This document shows, one piece after another, positions 35,243 through 44,589 of a stretch of 64,000 nt of DNA (the stretch's first letter is position 1; every line of letters begins with the position of its first letter). The translations under genes and the position numbers were made by a program. This DNA is from CAIYRG01 sp964494505 (lineage in GTDB: Bacteria; Pseudomonadota; Alphaproteobacteria; Micropepsales; Micropepsaceae): positions 45,024 to 109,023 of the forward strand of contig CAZBRO010000017.1 in assembly GCA_964494505.1 (NCBI GenBank), in the 5' to 3' direction. The notes under the pieces are model-generated. The model saw nothing but the letters and a program-made list of their open reading frames with translations, was not told the DNA's origin and made no database searches.

Positions 35243-38200
35243 TTACAGGTTCAAATCCCCATCGACTCCGGACGGCCACCATTGGCCGGTGGCACAGAGG
35301 TGGTCCAATTCGGCGTCAGGCGCGCGATACCAATAGGTCGCGCTGGACACATTCCGGCTGGACCGCGTCATGCCCATCAGCATGTGGCTCAAGGAATCGC
35401 CCCGCCCAATTCGTTCGAGCTGCGAGCGCCTGAGCACATAAGGCTTCTGCGACAGCATCTCCCGATTGACCGTGGGATGAAATCCGAACAGCTCGATCAC
35501 CGAAGCCGATTTGGAGACCGCAAAGTCGAAAGCGGCGTTCATCAGATTGTGGAGCACGTCGGGCCGGGCGCGGTCATAAAAGATGTCCGTCACGATGAAG
35601 TGGCCGGGCGCCGTCGTCACCGGCTCGCGCAGCGCGATGTAGCCGAGCAGTTCGCCCTTGTCCCTGCACGCCAGCGCATAAGACCGCCCAAGCAGGTGCG
35701 GCGGATTAATATGGCGCCAGTTCAGGAACGCAGCGCTCCGCTCGATGGTGACGGCGTGATCGTGCTTCAAGCGATTCCAGAGTGCGTCGAAGTCAGGACC
35801 GAAATGGACGACCGGCGCGATCTCAAGGGGGGGGCAATCGAACCTGATCCGCATCCCGCGCAGGCGCGCGCGAAGAGCTGCCCGAAGGCCGCCGGCATTT
35901 CCGATCGCGAAGGGAGCGAGCGCCGTGCCCGCAATCCTGGCGATGCTGCGCCAAATGCTCGGCGATCCGTTTTGCCCGAGCTTCCAATTCACCAGCGCCG
36001 GGAAATCCAGCACCCATAGGAGCCGCTGATCGAAATCCTTGAGCGGAATCTTCTTCATGCCGAGATTGCTGCTCTCGTGCATCGCGCTGGTAATCGCGTT
36101 CGCCGTCGTGTTGAGCAGAAACCGGTTCTTGCCCCAGCTGAGAAAGGTTGAAAGCAGCGACAAGCCCGCCCTGCCCAAGCCCGGATCGGCCGCCCAGGTC
36201 GTGGGCGAGACGGCCGCGACGCTCCGGTCGCCGACCCACAGGCGAACGGGCACCAATCCATGGAAGCCCACGATGCGGCCCGAATTGTCTTCCAGCACCC
36301 AGCCGAACGGGTCGTCCGCGGTCCGCAACGGATTGTTCAGCCAGCGATAGCGGCAAAGTTCTTCGAAATCTTCGAATGAGGAATGGGCGTAAGGGGCAAA
36401 CGCACGCGAGCAAACCTCCCAGATGCCTCGCACATCGTCCATGTCCGCGAGCCTGCAGGCGATCTCGTTGGCGCCCTCGGATTTGACTCTGGCGCGCACC
36501 GGCTTGGATGCGGCAGAAGCGGCGGTTTCTCCGTTGATCTCGCGAAGGACCTTGGCGATTCCGGACACCGTGAATGCGTCCAGAACATTATCGAGCGTCA
36601 CTTTGGTCTTGAACTCGCTTTCGATGCGCATCATCAGCTGCATCGCGAGCAGCGAGTCGCCCCCGCAGTCGAAGAAATCATCCTCCGTTCCGAATTGCGC
36701 GCCTTTGAGAAGGTCCTTCCAAATGGCGGCGATGCGGTCCTCCATTTCGCCGCGGGGCTCCGCGGCAGGAACAGGAGCCGCAGCCGGGCGCAAGGCGGCA
36801 AGCTTCTTGCGGTCGATCTTTCCGTTGGCCGAGAGCGGCAGCGAATCGACAAACAGAAATTCGGACGGAATCATGGAGAGCGGCAGCTTGCGGCGAAGGA
36901 AGCCGCGCAGCTCGCGATCCGACAGCGCCCGCCCCGGCGAGGGGACGACATAGGCGATGAGCACCTTCCCGCTCTCGTCCTCGGCGACCGCGGCCGCCGT
37001 GGCTTCGACCGCTTCATGTTCGGCCAAGGCTTTCTCGATTTCGCCGAGTTCGATCCGCACGCCGCGGACTTTGACCTGTTCGTCGATGCGGCCGAGAAAA
37101 TCGATGCTTCCATCGTCCAGGAACCGGCACATGTCCCCCGTCCGGTACATGCGCGCCTCGCCGTCCGGATTGAAGGGGTTGGGGACAAAGCGCTCGGCCG
37201 TCAGGTCGGGGCGGTTGAGGTAACCGCGGCCGAGGCAAATCCCGCCGATATACAACTCGCCCGCGACATTGGGCCCGACCGGATCGAGATTTTCATCCAG
37301 GATATAGAGGTCGGTATTGTCGATGGCGTAGCCGATGGGGACGGAGGGCCGGTCGTCATCGAGCCGGCAGGGCCATCTCGTGACGCCGATGGAGCATTCC
37401 GTCGGCCCGTAGGAATTGCACAGTTCCGATGTCGTACGCTGCAGGAACGTGTTCTGCAGCTTCGGCGGCAGCACTTCGCCCCCGCACATGACATGTCTGA
37501 GCGAACTCAGATCGGGCAGGCGTTCCAGCTCGAAAAAGGAACGCATGAGAGACGGCACGAATTGCGCGATGGTTACGCGTGTCGAGGCCAGCAGGTTTGC
37601 AAGATAGGTTGGATCGTATTGGCGGTCGCTGTCGGCGAGGACGAGTCGCGCGCCGCTGATGAGCGGAAGGAACAGCTCCCACGCCGACACGTCGAAGGTA
37701 AGCGGCGCTTTCTTCAGCACCACGTCGGCGGGCGTGACGCCGAAGGCGTTCCGCATCCAGATGAGCCAGTTCACGACGCCCCTATGCGGGATCATCACTC
37801 CCTTGGGCTGCCCCGTCGAACCCGAGGTGTAAATCACATAGGCCAGATCGCCGTTCTCGACACCGGAGTCGAAATCGCGATCGCTCTCGCCCTCGCCAAA
37901 TCCATCCGCCAGATCGACGATAAGCGCATCCTTGACCTTGACCCGGCGGCCTCGCGTCAGGATCACACGCAGAGCCGCGTCGGTGGCGATCAACCGCAGG
38001 CGTTCTTCGGGAAGAAATGGATCAAGCGGGGTGTAGGCGGCGCCTGCTTTCAGGATGGCAAGCAGCCCCACGATCATCTCGAGCGAGCGCTTCATCGAGA
38101 CGCCGACATGGGATCCGACGCCTGCGCCTTGACGCCTGAGCATCCGGGCAAGCCGGTTGGCGCGCGCGTTCAGCTCCCGATAGGTGAGCGTTTCGCCTTC

Positions 38201-38362
38201 AAAGAAAACCGCGATCGCGTTCGGCGTGCGAGCGGCCCAGGCTTCTATGATCTTGTGCAAGCAAAGGTCGCGGTCCCGCTCATGGGAATCAGGACGCAAC
38301 GCCTCCCGTACCCCCCCCGAATTGACAGTCCAGGGTTCTCCCAAAAGCATCTTCCCCAACAC
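35243..38362 (-). CDS. Single-module NRPS: adenylation - carrier - GNAT-like acyltransferase
   Basis: This 1039-residue protein starts directly with an adenylation domain (about 25-525): AYVIYTSGSTGQPKGVMIPH at 175-193, FDVSAWE, NSYGPTE, YRTGD and the catalytic Lys515 in ANGKIDRKK. A carrier domain follows, with Ser570 in DFFDCGGDSLLAMQL for phosphopantetheine. From about 630 to the end is a GNAT-like acyltransferase region (LADMDDVRGIWEVCSRAF, RIVGFHGLVPVRLWVGDR, ADPGLGRAGLSLL), probably with a second GNAT-like half. There is no condensation or thioesterase domain. It should load one amino acid and hand it to an acceptor. My reading of the specificity residues is D-V-W-Q-V-C-S-I-G-K, matching no code I know. 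GTG or a later ATG may be the start. Confidence 0.88.
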   Translation of the reverse strand: MLGKMLLGEPWTVNSGGVREALRPDSHERDRDLCLHKIIEAWAARTPNAIAVFFEGETLTYRELNARANRLARMLRRQGAGVGSHVGVSMKRSLEMIVGLLAILKAGAAYTPLDPFLPEERLRLIATDAALRVILTRGRRVKVKDALIVDLADGFGEGESDRDFDSGVENGDLAYVIYTSGSTGQPKGVMIPHRGVVNWLIWMRNAFGVTPADVVLKKAPLTFDVSAWELFLPLISGARLVLADSDRQYDPTYLANLLASTRVTIAQFVPSLMRSFFELERLPDLSSLRHVMCGGEVLPPKLQNTFLQRTTSELCNSYGPTECSIGVTRWPCRLDDDRPSVPIGYAIDNTDLYILDENLDPVGPNVAGELYIGGICLGRGYLNRPDLTAERFVPNPFNPDGEARMYRTGDMCRFLDDGSIDFLGRIDEQVKVRGVRIELGEIEKALAEHEAVEATAAAVAEDESGKVLIAYVVPSPGRALSDRELRGFLRRKLPLSMIPSEFLFVDSLPLSANGKIDRKKLAALRPAAAPVPAAEPRGEMEDRIAAIWKDLLKGAQFGTEDDFFDCGGDSLLAMQLMMRIESEFKTKVTLDNVLDAFTVSGIAKVLREINGETAASAASKPVRARVKSEGANEIACRLADMDDVRGIWEVCSRAFAPYAHSSFEDFEELCRYRWLNNPLRTADDPFGWVLEDNSGRIVGFHGLVPVRLWVGDRSVAAVSPTTWAADPGLGRAGLSLLSTFLSWGKNRFLLNTTANAITSAMHESSNLGMKKIPLKDFDQRLLWVLDFPALVNWKLGQNGSPSIWRSIARIAGTALAPFAIGNAGGLRAALRARLRGMRIRFDCPPLEIAPVVHFGPDFDALWNRLKHDHAVTIERSAAFLNWRHINPPHLLGRSYALACRDKGELLGYIALREPVTTAPGHFIVTDIFYDRARPDVLHNLMNAAFDFAVSKSASVIELFGFHPTVNREMLSQKPYVLRRSQLERIGRGDSLSHMLMGMTRSSRNVSSATYWYRAPDAELDHLCATGQWWPSGVDGDLNL

Positions 38363-38480
38363 ACCACAAAAGCCCTGGAGACAGACAAGTTTAACCTGCG
38401 AAGCCCCCAGCTAAAATAATTTTTAGCAAATCCACCTAAGCAATTCATATGCCAAAGAAAGTAATGTTTGTTTCCAACAA

Positions 38481-38510
38481 TTTATGACTACAACTACAGG
38501 TTTATGTAAA
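38481..38510 (-). promoter_or_regulatory. Candidate sigma70 promoter for the NRPS-oxidase operon
   Basis: Read on the minus strand, TTTACA (38510-38505) and CATAAA (38486-38481) are separated by 18 nt inside an AT-rich stretch (about 38410-38520) that stands out from the GC-rich surroundings. It lies about 120 nt upstream of the NRPS start. The match to consensus is moderate (5/6 and 4/6), so this is a candidate only. Confidence 0.35.
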
Positions 38511-38614
38511 ATTATTCGACAGCTAGCGCCCATAATTCCCGGGCTGGCCGCGCGGCACTGCAACTTAAAGATGTATAATGCTCTCCCATTTGGGCCGCGC
38601 GTAGCCGAACATTC

Positions 38615-40549
38615 TCACCGCGGTTGGGACACTATGTCGAGCAGCGCCGGCATTCCCCTCTTCACCACGGCAATGGCCCGTGCCAAAGCGGAACCAAGGT
38701 CCGCCGGATTTGCGATTGGCCCCTCGCTGTAGACCCCAAACGACTTCGCGAGACCCGCAAAATCGATATTCGGGTCGTCGATGGCGCAGCCGATATGGGT
38801 GCGGTCGGGGCCGCGCTCGTGACGTTGCGCCATCAATTGCACGTGCATCCATTCCTGATAATAGGCGCGGTTGTTGTGCACCACAAAAAGGATCGGGATC
38901 CGGTGATGTGCCGCCGTCCACAGCACACCCGGCGACATCAGGAGATCGCCGTCCCCGTTGAGATGAACGGTGATGCGGCCATGCTCCTTGTTCGCGAGTG
39001 CAGCGCCAAGCGCGCCCGGCGCATTGTATCCAACCCCGCCCGCGCCCGAGCCGCCGATGGAATGGTAGTGCTTTTCCATGTTCCAAAGGCGGTAGGGCCA
39101 ATTGCTCATATGGTGAGTTTCGGTGCCGAGCGTCCACTCCTCGTTCTTGATCTGCGCCCAGACTTCCGCGCAGAGGCGCGCCGTGCTGATCGGGCTCGCA
39201 TCCCAGCCGAGTGCGGCCTGCGCGCGGATGGCGGGGGCAAACTCCGCAGCCATGCCGCGCAGTTTCTCGCCGCGCGTGGCCAGAGCCGACTTCCGCGCCG
39301 GCGTAATCTCCTTCTCCACCGCGCCGATGAGCGAGGGCAAGGTGGCCTCGGCATCTCCGGCGATGTGCAGGTCGGCCGCGCTATATCGTCCGTATACGGT
39401 AAAGTTCGATTTCGGGGCCGAATCCGTCGTGCCGATCGCAATGATCTTTGCATCGGGGCGGACTTTGGATGCCGCGGGATGGCCGATGACATCGCGCACA
39501 TCGTTCAAGGTCGCGAACAGATCCATGGGCTCCAGGGCGAGCACCACATCGGCCTGTCTCAAAGCCGCGCCCGCCCGCTCGGTATGATTGAGCAGATGGC
39601 GGTTCGGCATGTTCATCCGGAAGCGCTCGTCGACGACGGCCGCCTGCAAGATCTCGGCAAGCTGGACCAGAAGCTTCGGTCCGGCTTCGGTCCGGGTGTA
39701 GCGGCTGGTGACGATCACGGGATTCTCCGCCGCCACCAGCAGTTTTGCCGCCTCGGCCACTGCATTGGGATCGCCCGCCGTTTGCGACCGGACCCGGAGC
39801 TTGGGAATGAACGGCGTCCGGTGCGGCGGGATTTCCTCTTCCTGTTGCGCCGCATCGACCACGGCCAGAACGGGCCCCATCGGCGCAATCGTGGCGAGAT
39901 CGTAACCGCGCACCAGACCTTCGGCGAAATCCTGCAGATTTGCCGCCTGATCGTCCCATTTGACGTAGTCGCGCACCATGATGGCCTGGTCATGGGCGCT
40001 ATGGGGCCACTCCACGCCGGTACCCGGACGGCGCTTGGTGCCCTCTCCGATATTGCCGGCAAGCACAATCGCGGACGCCTGATCGGCGAAGCAATTGTAG
40101 ATCGCCATCGTCGCATGTTGCAGCCCGACCACGCCGTGGACCATTGCTGCCATGGGCTTGCCTGCGATCTTGGAATAGCCATGCGCCATCGCGACGGAGG
40201 CTTCCTCATGCAGGCAGGTGATGAATTCCGGCTTGGTGTTGTTTCCGTAGTTGACGATGGATTCCTGCAAACCCCGGAAGGTCGAGCCCGGGCAGGCGGC
40301 AACATAATCGATGTTCAGCGACTTCAGACAGTCGACCATGAAGTCCGATCCGGTCCGCCCCACGGTCAGTTTTGGAACGTCGGCGGCAACGGGCTGTGTT
40401 TCGACGGCGAGCTGCGCTGTGGCGGGGACGGCCGGCCGCTGAGCCTCGGCTGCGGACGCGACGCCGGTGCCGGTCAAGCCGATCACGGGTCCGGCGGCAG
40501 CCGCGCCCGCGAGGAATTGACGGCGCCTGATTTTCGTCGTCCTGGACAC
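38615..40549 (-). CDS. Tat-exported thiamine-diphosphate-dependent enzyme (acetolactate synthase-like fold)
   Basis: This 644-residue protein has a twin-arginine signal (IRRRQFLAGAAAAGPVIGLT) and the three domains of the POX/acetolactate synthase family. The N-terminal Pyr domain has the catalytic Glu in CLHEEASVAMAHGYSKIAG, and the C-terminal PP domain has LNGDGDLLMSPGVLWTAAHH, which binds Mg-ThDP, followed by VVHNNRAYYQEWMH. ThDP enzymes are normally cytoplasmic; export by Tat would carry the folded holoenzyme. Start GTG 40549 is chosen because it gives the RR motif and has GGGAG upstream. Substrate unknown. It is on the same strand as the NRPS operon, 252 nt upstream. Confidence 0.82.
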   Translation of the reverse strand: MSRTTKIRRRQFLAGAAAAGPVIGLTGTGVASAAEAQRPAVPATAQLAVETQPVAADVPKLTVGRTGSDFMVDCLKSLNIDYVAACPGSTFRGLQESIVNYGNNTKPEFITCLHEEASVAMAHGYSKIAGKPMAAMVHGVVGLQHATMAIYNCFADQASAIVLAGNIGEGTKRRPGTGVEWPHSAHDQAIMVRDYVKWDDQAANLQDFAEGLVRGYDLATIAPMGPVLAVVDAAQQEEEIPPHRTPFIPKLRVRSQTAGDPNAVAEAAKLLVAAENPVIVTSRYTRTEAGPKLLVQLAEILQAAVVDERFRMNMPNRHLLNHTERAGAALRQADVVLALEPMDLFATLNDVRDVIGHPAASKVRPDAKIIAIGTTDSAPKSNFTVYGRYSAADLHIAGDAEATLPSLIGAVEKEITPARKSALATRGEKLRGMAAEFAPAIRAQAALGWDASPISTARLCAEVWAQIKNEEWTLGTETHHMSNWPYRLWNMEKHYHSIGGSGAGGVGYNAPGALGAALANKEHGRITVHLNGDGDLLMSPGVLWTAAHHRIPILFVVHNNRAYYQEWMHVQLMAQRHERGPDRTHIGCAIDDPNIDFAGLAKSFGVYSEGPIANPADLGSALARAIAVVKRGMPALLDIVSQPR

Positions 40550-40666
40550 GGCTCTTGCGCTCCCTGATGTCGCAATCACACTATGCCACGCGGCCGCGAA
40601 ACTTGGCAAAATGGAGGACCCCTCGCACGGACCACGCAACGAAAGCGGCGTGAGCAGAGGGACGCG

Positions 40667-42004
40667 ATGGATCAGACGACGCTGCTTCAAGCCTTCGAGC
40701 ATTACAAAGCCGGCCGCTTGGAACCGGCGGCGGAATTGCTGCAGGCCTTCCTCGGCGCTGCTCCCTTCGATGGTCCGGCCAACCATCTTCTGGGCGGCAT
40801 CTATTATCGGCAGGGAAAGCACGGCGCGGCGCGCGAACATCTGGGACGGGCCTGCTCTGCGCCGGCCGCGACGGCGGAAATGTTCAACAATTATGGCGCC
40901 GTGCTGCAGGCGCTCGGCGATGGCCAAGGCGCTGTCGCAGCCTATCGCCGCGCCCTTGCGTTGGACCCCAATTACGCCGATGCGCTCAATAATCTCGGCG
41001 TCGTCTACCGCATGCAAGGTCAGCCGCAGCAGGCCATCGATGTTTTTCGGCGCGCCGCGACGTTGAAACCGGAATTGGCGGAAGCGCGCAAGAACCTGCG
41101 CAACGCCTACAACGATGTGATTCCAGCCTGGCATTTCGCGATGATGAACGATCGCCCGCGAAACGATGCCTATCAAGCGGCCATCGCGCGCAACGTGCCG
41201 GGAAAGCGCGTGCTCGATATCGGGACGGGAACGGGCCTGCTGGCCATGATGGCGGCAAGGGCGGGTGCCGCCAGCGTCATCTCCTGCGAAGCCGTCCCGC
41301 TCATTGCGGAACGGGCGCGCGAGATCGTTGCGCTGAACGGTCTTGGCGACCGCGTCACCGTCATCGCCCGCCACTCGACCGAACTTTCCATCGGAAGCGG
41401 TATCGCCAACCGGGCGCAGGTGCTGATCACCGAGACATTTTCAAGCGATCTTTTGAGCGAAGGCGTCCTTGCGACCGTCGAGCACGCCTATCGGGAATTG
41501 CTTACCAGCGATGCCGTCGTGATTCCGCGCGCAGCCGCCGCAAAAGCCTATCTCGCGGGCGGCGCCGAGATCGAGGGAATGCTGTTCGCGGGCCCCGCGA
41601 ACGGTTTCGATCTTTCGCCCTTTAACGAATTCGCGCCGCCGGTTCTTGCAGCCAGCATGAACAATGTTCCTCACGATGTGCTGTCGGACGATTTCGAGCT
41701 GTCGCATTTCGATCTCAAGGCCAGACAATTTCCGATGGGCAGCCGCCCCTTTACCGTGACCGCAACGAAGAGCGGCGTGGCGGCCGGCCTCGTGCAATGG
41801 ATCGCGCTCGATCTCGATGGAATCAGCCGTTACGAGAACAGGCCGTCATCCGGCCCGCATGCGGAAAGTCATTGGACCCAAATCCTCCACCGTTTTCCCC
41901 GGCTGCTCCCGGTCGAAGCGGGCCAGACCGTGCGGCTCGCGGTTCGCCACAATCGTGAGCAGATTTCCGTCGATCTGGCGGAACCGCCGCCAAGTTCGCC
42001 ATGA
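40667..42004 (+). CDS. TPR-PRMT fusion: protein arginine methyltransferase-like protein
   Basis: This 445-residue protein has three to four tetratricopeptide repeats (about 1-140; for example YADALNNLGVVYRMQGQPQQ). A class I SAM-dependent methyltransferase follows: motif I is VLDIGTGTGLLAMMAARAGA, and the next acidic residue is the Glu in ISCEAVPL. The double-Glu loop is ETFSSDLLSEGVL, close to PRMT7/PRMT9-type enzymes. ATG 40667 was picked because the TPR begins right after it. It is the first gene of a three-gene operon; its stop overlaps the next ATG by ATGA. Arginine methylation of a protein partner is the likely reaction, with the TPRs choosing the target. Confidence 0.85.
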   Translation: MDQTTLLQAFEHYKAGRLEPAAELLQAFLGAAPFDGPANHLLGGIYYRQGKHGAAREHLGRACSAPAATAEMFNNYGAVLQALGDGQGAVAAYRRALALDPNYADALNNLGVVYRMQGQPQQAIDVFRRAATLKPELAEARKNLRNAYNDVIPAWHFAMMNDRPRNDAYQAAIARNVPGKRVLDIGTGTGLLAMMAARAGAASVISCEAVPLIAERAREIVALNGLGDRVTVIARHSTELSIGSGIANRAQVLITETFSSDLLSEGVLATVEHAYRELLTSDAVVIPRAAAAKAYLAGGAEIEGMLFAGPANGFDLSPFNEFAPPVLAASMNNVPHDVLSDDFELSHFDLKARQFPMGSRPFTVTATKSGVAAGLVQWIALDLDGISRYENRPSSGPHAESHWTQILHRFPRLLPVEAGQTVRLAVRHNREQISVDLAEPPPSSP

Positions 42005-44589
42005 GCGATAGGCTGCGCGAGGCACACGGTTTGCATCAGGCGGGCCGGCTCACGGAAGCTGCCGGAGTCTATCGCGAAATCCTGACGCTGGATCCGAACC
42101 ATTTCGGCACACTGTATTCTTACGGCCTGCTCCATTTGCAGACCGGGCAATTTCAGGAGGCCGAAAAGGTCCTTCGTGCCGCCGCCTCGCTCAATTCTTC
42201 TTCGTCCGATGTGTGGTCCATGCTTGCCGCTGCGCTCCAGAATCTGGGACGGCATGAGGAAGCCATCGCCTCGCTGGATAAGGTGATTGAACTCCGTCCC
42301 GGTCACGCGCTAACCTGGAACAATCGCGGCAATATTCTGCTCGAAACCGGCCGCATCGAAGAGGCGATGCGCAGCTATGACCGCGCGGTCACACTGAAAA
42401 CCGACTACGCGGAAGCCTGGCACAATCGTGCGGTCGCGCGCATCCAAATGGGGGATTATCCCGCTGCGGAGTCCGACTTGGATCGGGCGCTGTTGCTCAA
42501 GCGCGATTACGCCGTTGCGCTGGAACATCGCGGCGTCGTGCGGGCGCTGCAAGGCCGTCACGAGGAAGCCCTTGCCGATTACGATGCCGCGCTGACTCTG
42601 CAGCAACCGACCGCTGCGCTTCATTGCGCGCGTGCCGATTTGCTTCTTGGTCTTGGGCGCCTGCAGGATGCCGTTGCGCAATACGATCAGGCCCTCGCCT
42701 TGAACCGGAGCGAGGCTCACGCCTGGCACAATCGCGGCGTCGCGCTTTCCCGCCTCGAGCGCTTCGGTGAGGCGCTTGAAAGCTACGACCTTGCCCTTCG
42801 GCTCAAGCCCGATCTCGCGGACGCATGGCGCAATCGCGGCAGCACCTTGCTAGCTCTGCAAATGCATTCGGAAGCGCTGTCGAGCTACGATCGGGCGCTG
42901 GCAATCGCGCCCGGCGATGTGGAGAGCCTGAAGAGCCGGGGAGTCCTGCTGATCCATCTGCAACGCTATGCGGATGCTCTTGCCGATTTCGAGCGTGCCG
43001 TTTCGCTTCGGCCCAACGATGCGGACGCCTGGCACGGGCGAGGCAACGTCCTGGCGCGCCTCAACCATCATGACGCCGCGCTTGCCAGCTTCGACGCGGC
43101 GCTGCGGTTGCAGCCCGGCGACGCCGCCACGCTGTACAATCGCGCCAGTCTGCTTTCACAACTGAAACGATATGAGGAAGCAGCCCGCGATGCGGAAGCC
43201 TTGATCGCCATCGATCCGGACTACACGCTGGCGCGGGGGATATTGATGCATGTGCGGCTTCATGTTTGCGATTGGCGCGGGTTCGAGCAGGCGCGTCAGG
43301 AGATCGCGGCTGCTTTACATGCCGGACGGCGCGCGATCCATCCCTTTGAGTATCTCACGATTTCGGAATCCCCGGCCGAGCAATTGCTATGCGCGCGGAT
43401 TTCGGCTGCGGCCTCCCTTCCGGTCTCATCCCCGCTTTACCGCGGCGAGCCTTTCCGCCATGAGAAAATTCGCATCGCCTACCTATCCGAAGATTTCTAT
43501 GCGCATGCCGTGGCATTCCTGAGTGCCGGCGTGTTCGAGCATCACGACCGCGACCGTTTCGAGACGTTTGGAATTTCCTACGGCCCCGACGACAAAGGCG
43601 AGATGCGCGCGCGCATGGAAAGGGCGTTCACGCGTTTCATCGATGTGCGTGAAGCAGGCGATGCCGAAATCGCGTCCATGCTGCGCGAAATGGAAATCGA
43701 CATCGCGGTCGATTTGAAAGGCTATACCGGCGGGGCGCGGCCCGGAATCCTCAACTTCCGTCCGGCGCCCGTCCAGGTCCATTATCTCGGTTATCCCGGT
43801 ACGATGGGCACGGACTGCATCGACTATCTCATCGCCGACCCCGTCGTCGTGCCGGAAGAGCATCGCCCCTTCTATTCGGAACAGATCGCCTATCTGCCCG
43901 ACACCTACCAAAGCAACGATTCCAAGCGGCGCATCGCGGCACGCGTTTTCGATCGTGCCGAGGCCGGTCTTCCCGGCCGCGGATTCGTCTTCTGCTGTTT
44001 CAACGGCAGCCAAAAAATCCTGCCCGATATTTTCCGCATCTGGATGAGCATTCTCGGGAAAGTCGAAGGAAGCGTCTTGTGGCTGCTGGAGGAGCATCCT
44101 TCCGCATCCGTGAATCTCCGCCGCGAAGCGCAAAGCTTCGGCATCGCGCCGGAGCGCCTGGTCTTCGCAAAGCGCGTGTCCCTGGAGGACCATCTCGCGC
44201 GGCTGAAACTGGCGGACCTCGTTCTCGACACGCTGCCCTATTGCGCGCATACGACGGCAAGCGACGCTTTGTGGGCGGGGGTTCCGGTGCTGACGAGGCT
44301 GGGTACGACGTTTGCGGGACGGGTTGGAGCGAGCCTGCTTCATGCGATTGGAGCAACCGAATTGATAACGCATTCGGCGTCGGAGTACGAAAAACGAGCC
44401 TGCGAGCTCGCCCACGACGCGCCGCTTCTCGCCGGAATCAGAACAAAGCTCGCGCGCAATCGCGAGGCGATGCCCCTGTTCGACACCGCGCGCATAACGC
44501 GCAATCTCGAAGCGGCCTACGTCGAGATGTGGAATCGGCATCGGCGCGGCGAGCGGCCCGCGAGTTTTGCAATCGGAGCGCCCAAATGA
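42001..44589 (+). CDS. TPR - SPINDLY/OGT-family O-linked glycosyltransferase (GT41)
   Basis: This 862-residue protein has about 11 tetratricopeptide repeats over residues 1-400 (ADAWHGRGNVLARLNHHDAA and others) and a C-terminal GT41 domain (about 470-850) of the SPINDLY/O-GlcNAc transferase type. Landmarks are RIAYLSEDFYAHAVAFLSAG, VQVHYLGYPGTMGTDCIDYL, FCCFNGSQKILPDIFRIWM and DTLPYCAHTTASDALWAGVP. It should transfer a sugar from a nucleotide sugar to Ser/Thr of proteins recognised by the TPR superhelix. Sugar and target are unknown (GlcNAc, fucose or glucose are possible). Overlaps both neighbours by 4 nt. Confidence 0.93.
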   Translation: MSDRLREAHGLHQAGRLTEAAGVYREILTLDPNHFGTLYSYGLLHLQTGQFQEAEKVLRAAASLNSSSSDVWSMLAAALQNLGRHEEAIASLDKVIELRPGHALTWNNRGNILLETGRIEEAMRSYDRAVTLKTDYAEAWHNRAVARIQMGDYPAAESDLDRALLLKRDYAVALEHRGVVRALQGRHEEALADYDAALTLQQPTAALHCARADLLLGLGRLQDAVAQYDQALALNRSEAHAWHNRGVALSRLERFGEALESYDLALRLKPDLADAWRNRGSTLLALQMHSEALSSYDRALAIAPGDVESLKSRGVLLIHLQRYADALADFERAVSLRPNDADAWHGRGNVLARLNHHDAALASFDAALRLQPGDAATLYNRASLLSQLKRYEEAARDAEALIAIDPDYTLARGILMHVRLHVCDWRGFEQARQEIAAALHAGRRAIHPFEYLTISESPAEQLLCARISAAASLPVSSPLYRGEPFRHEKIRIAYLSEDFYAHAVAFLSAGVFEHHDRDRFETFGISYGPDDKGEMRARMERAFTRFIDVREAGDAEIASMLREMEIDIAVDLKGYTGGARPGILNFRPAPVQVHYLGYPGTMGTDCIDYLIADPVVVPEEHRPFYSEQIAYLPDTYQSNDSKRRIAARVFDRAEAGLPGRGFVFCCFNGSQKILPDIFRIWMSILGKVEGSVLWLLEEHPSASVNLRREAQSFGIAPERLVFAKRVSLEDHLARLKLADLVLDTLPYCAHTTASDALWAGVPVLTRLGTTFAGRVGASLLHAIGATELITHSASEYEKRACELAHDAPLLAGIRTKLARNREAMPLFDTARITRNLEAAYVEMWNRHRRGERPASFAIGAPK

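Noticed and set aside
36383..38419. Plus-strand 678-residue frame opposite the NRPS
   Set aside because: No recognisable domain and skewed composition; the minus strand has all adenylation and carrier core motifs.
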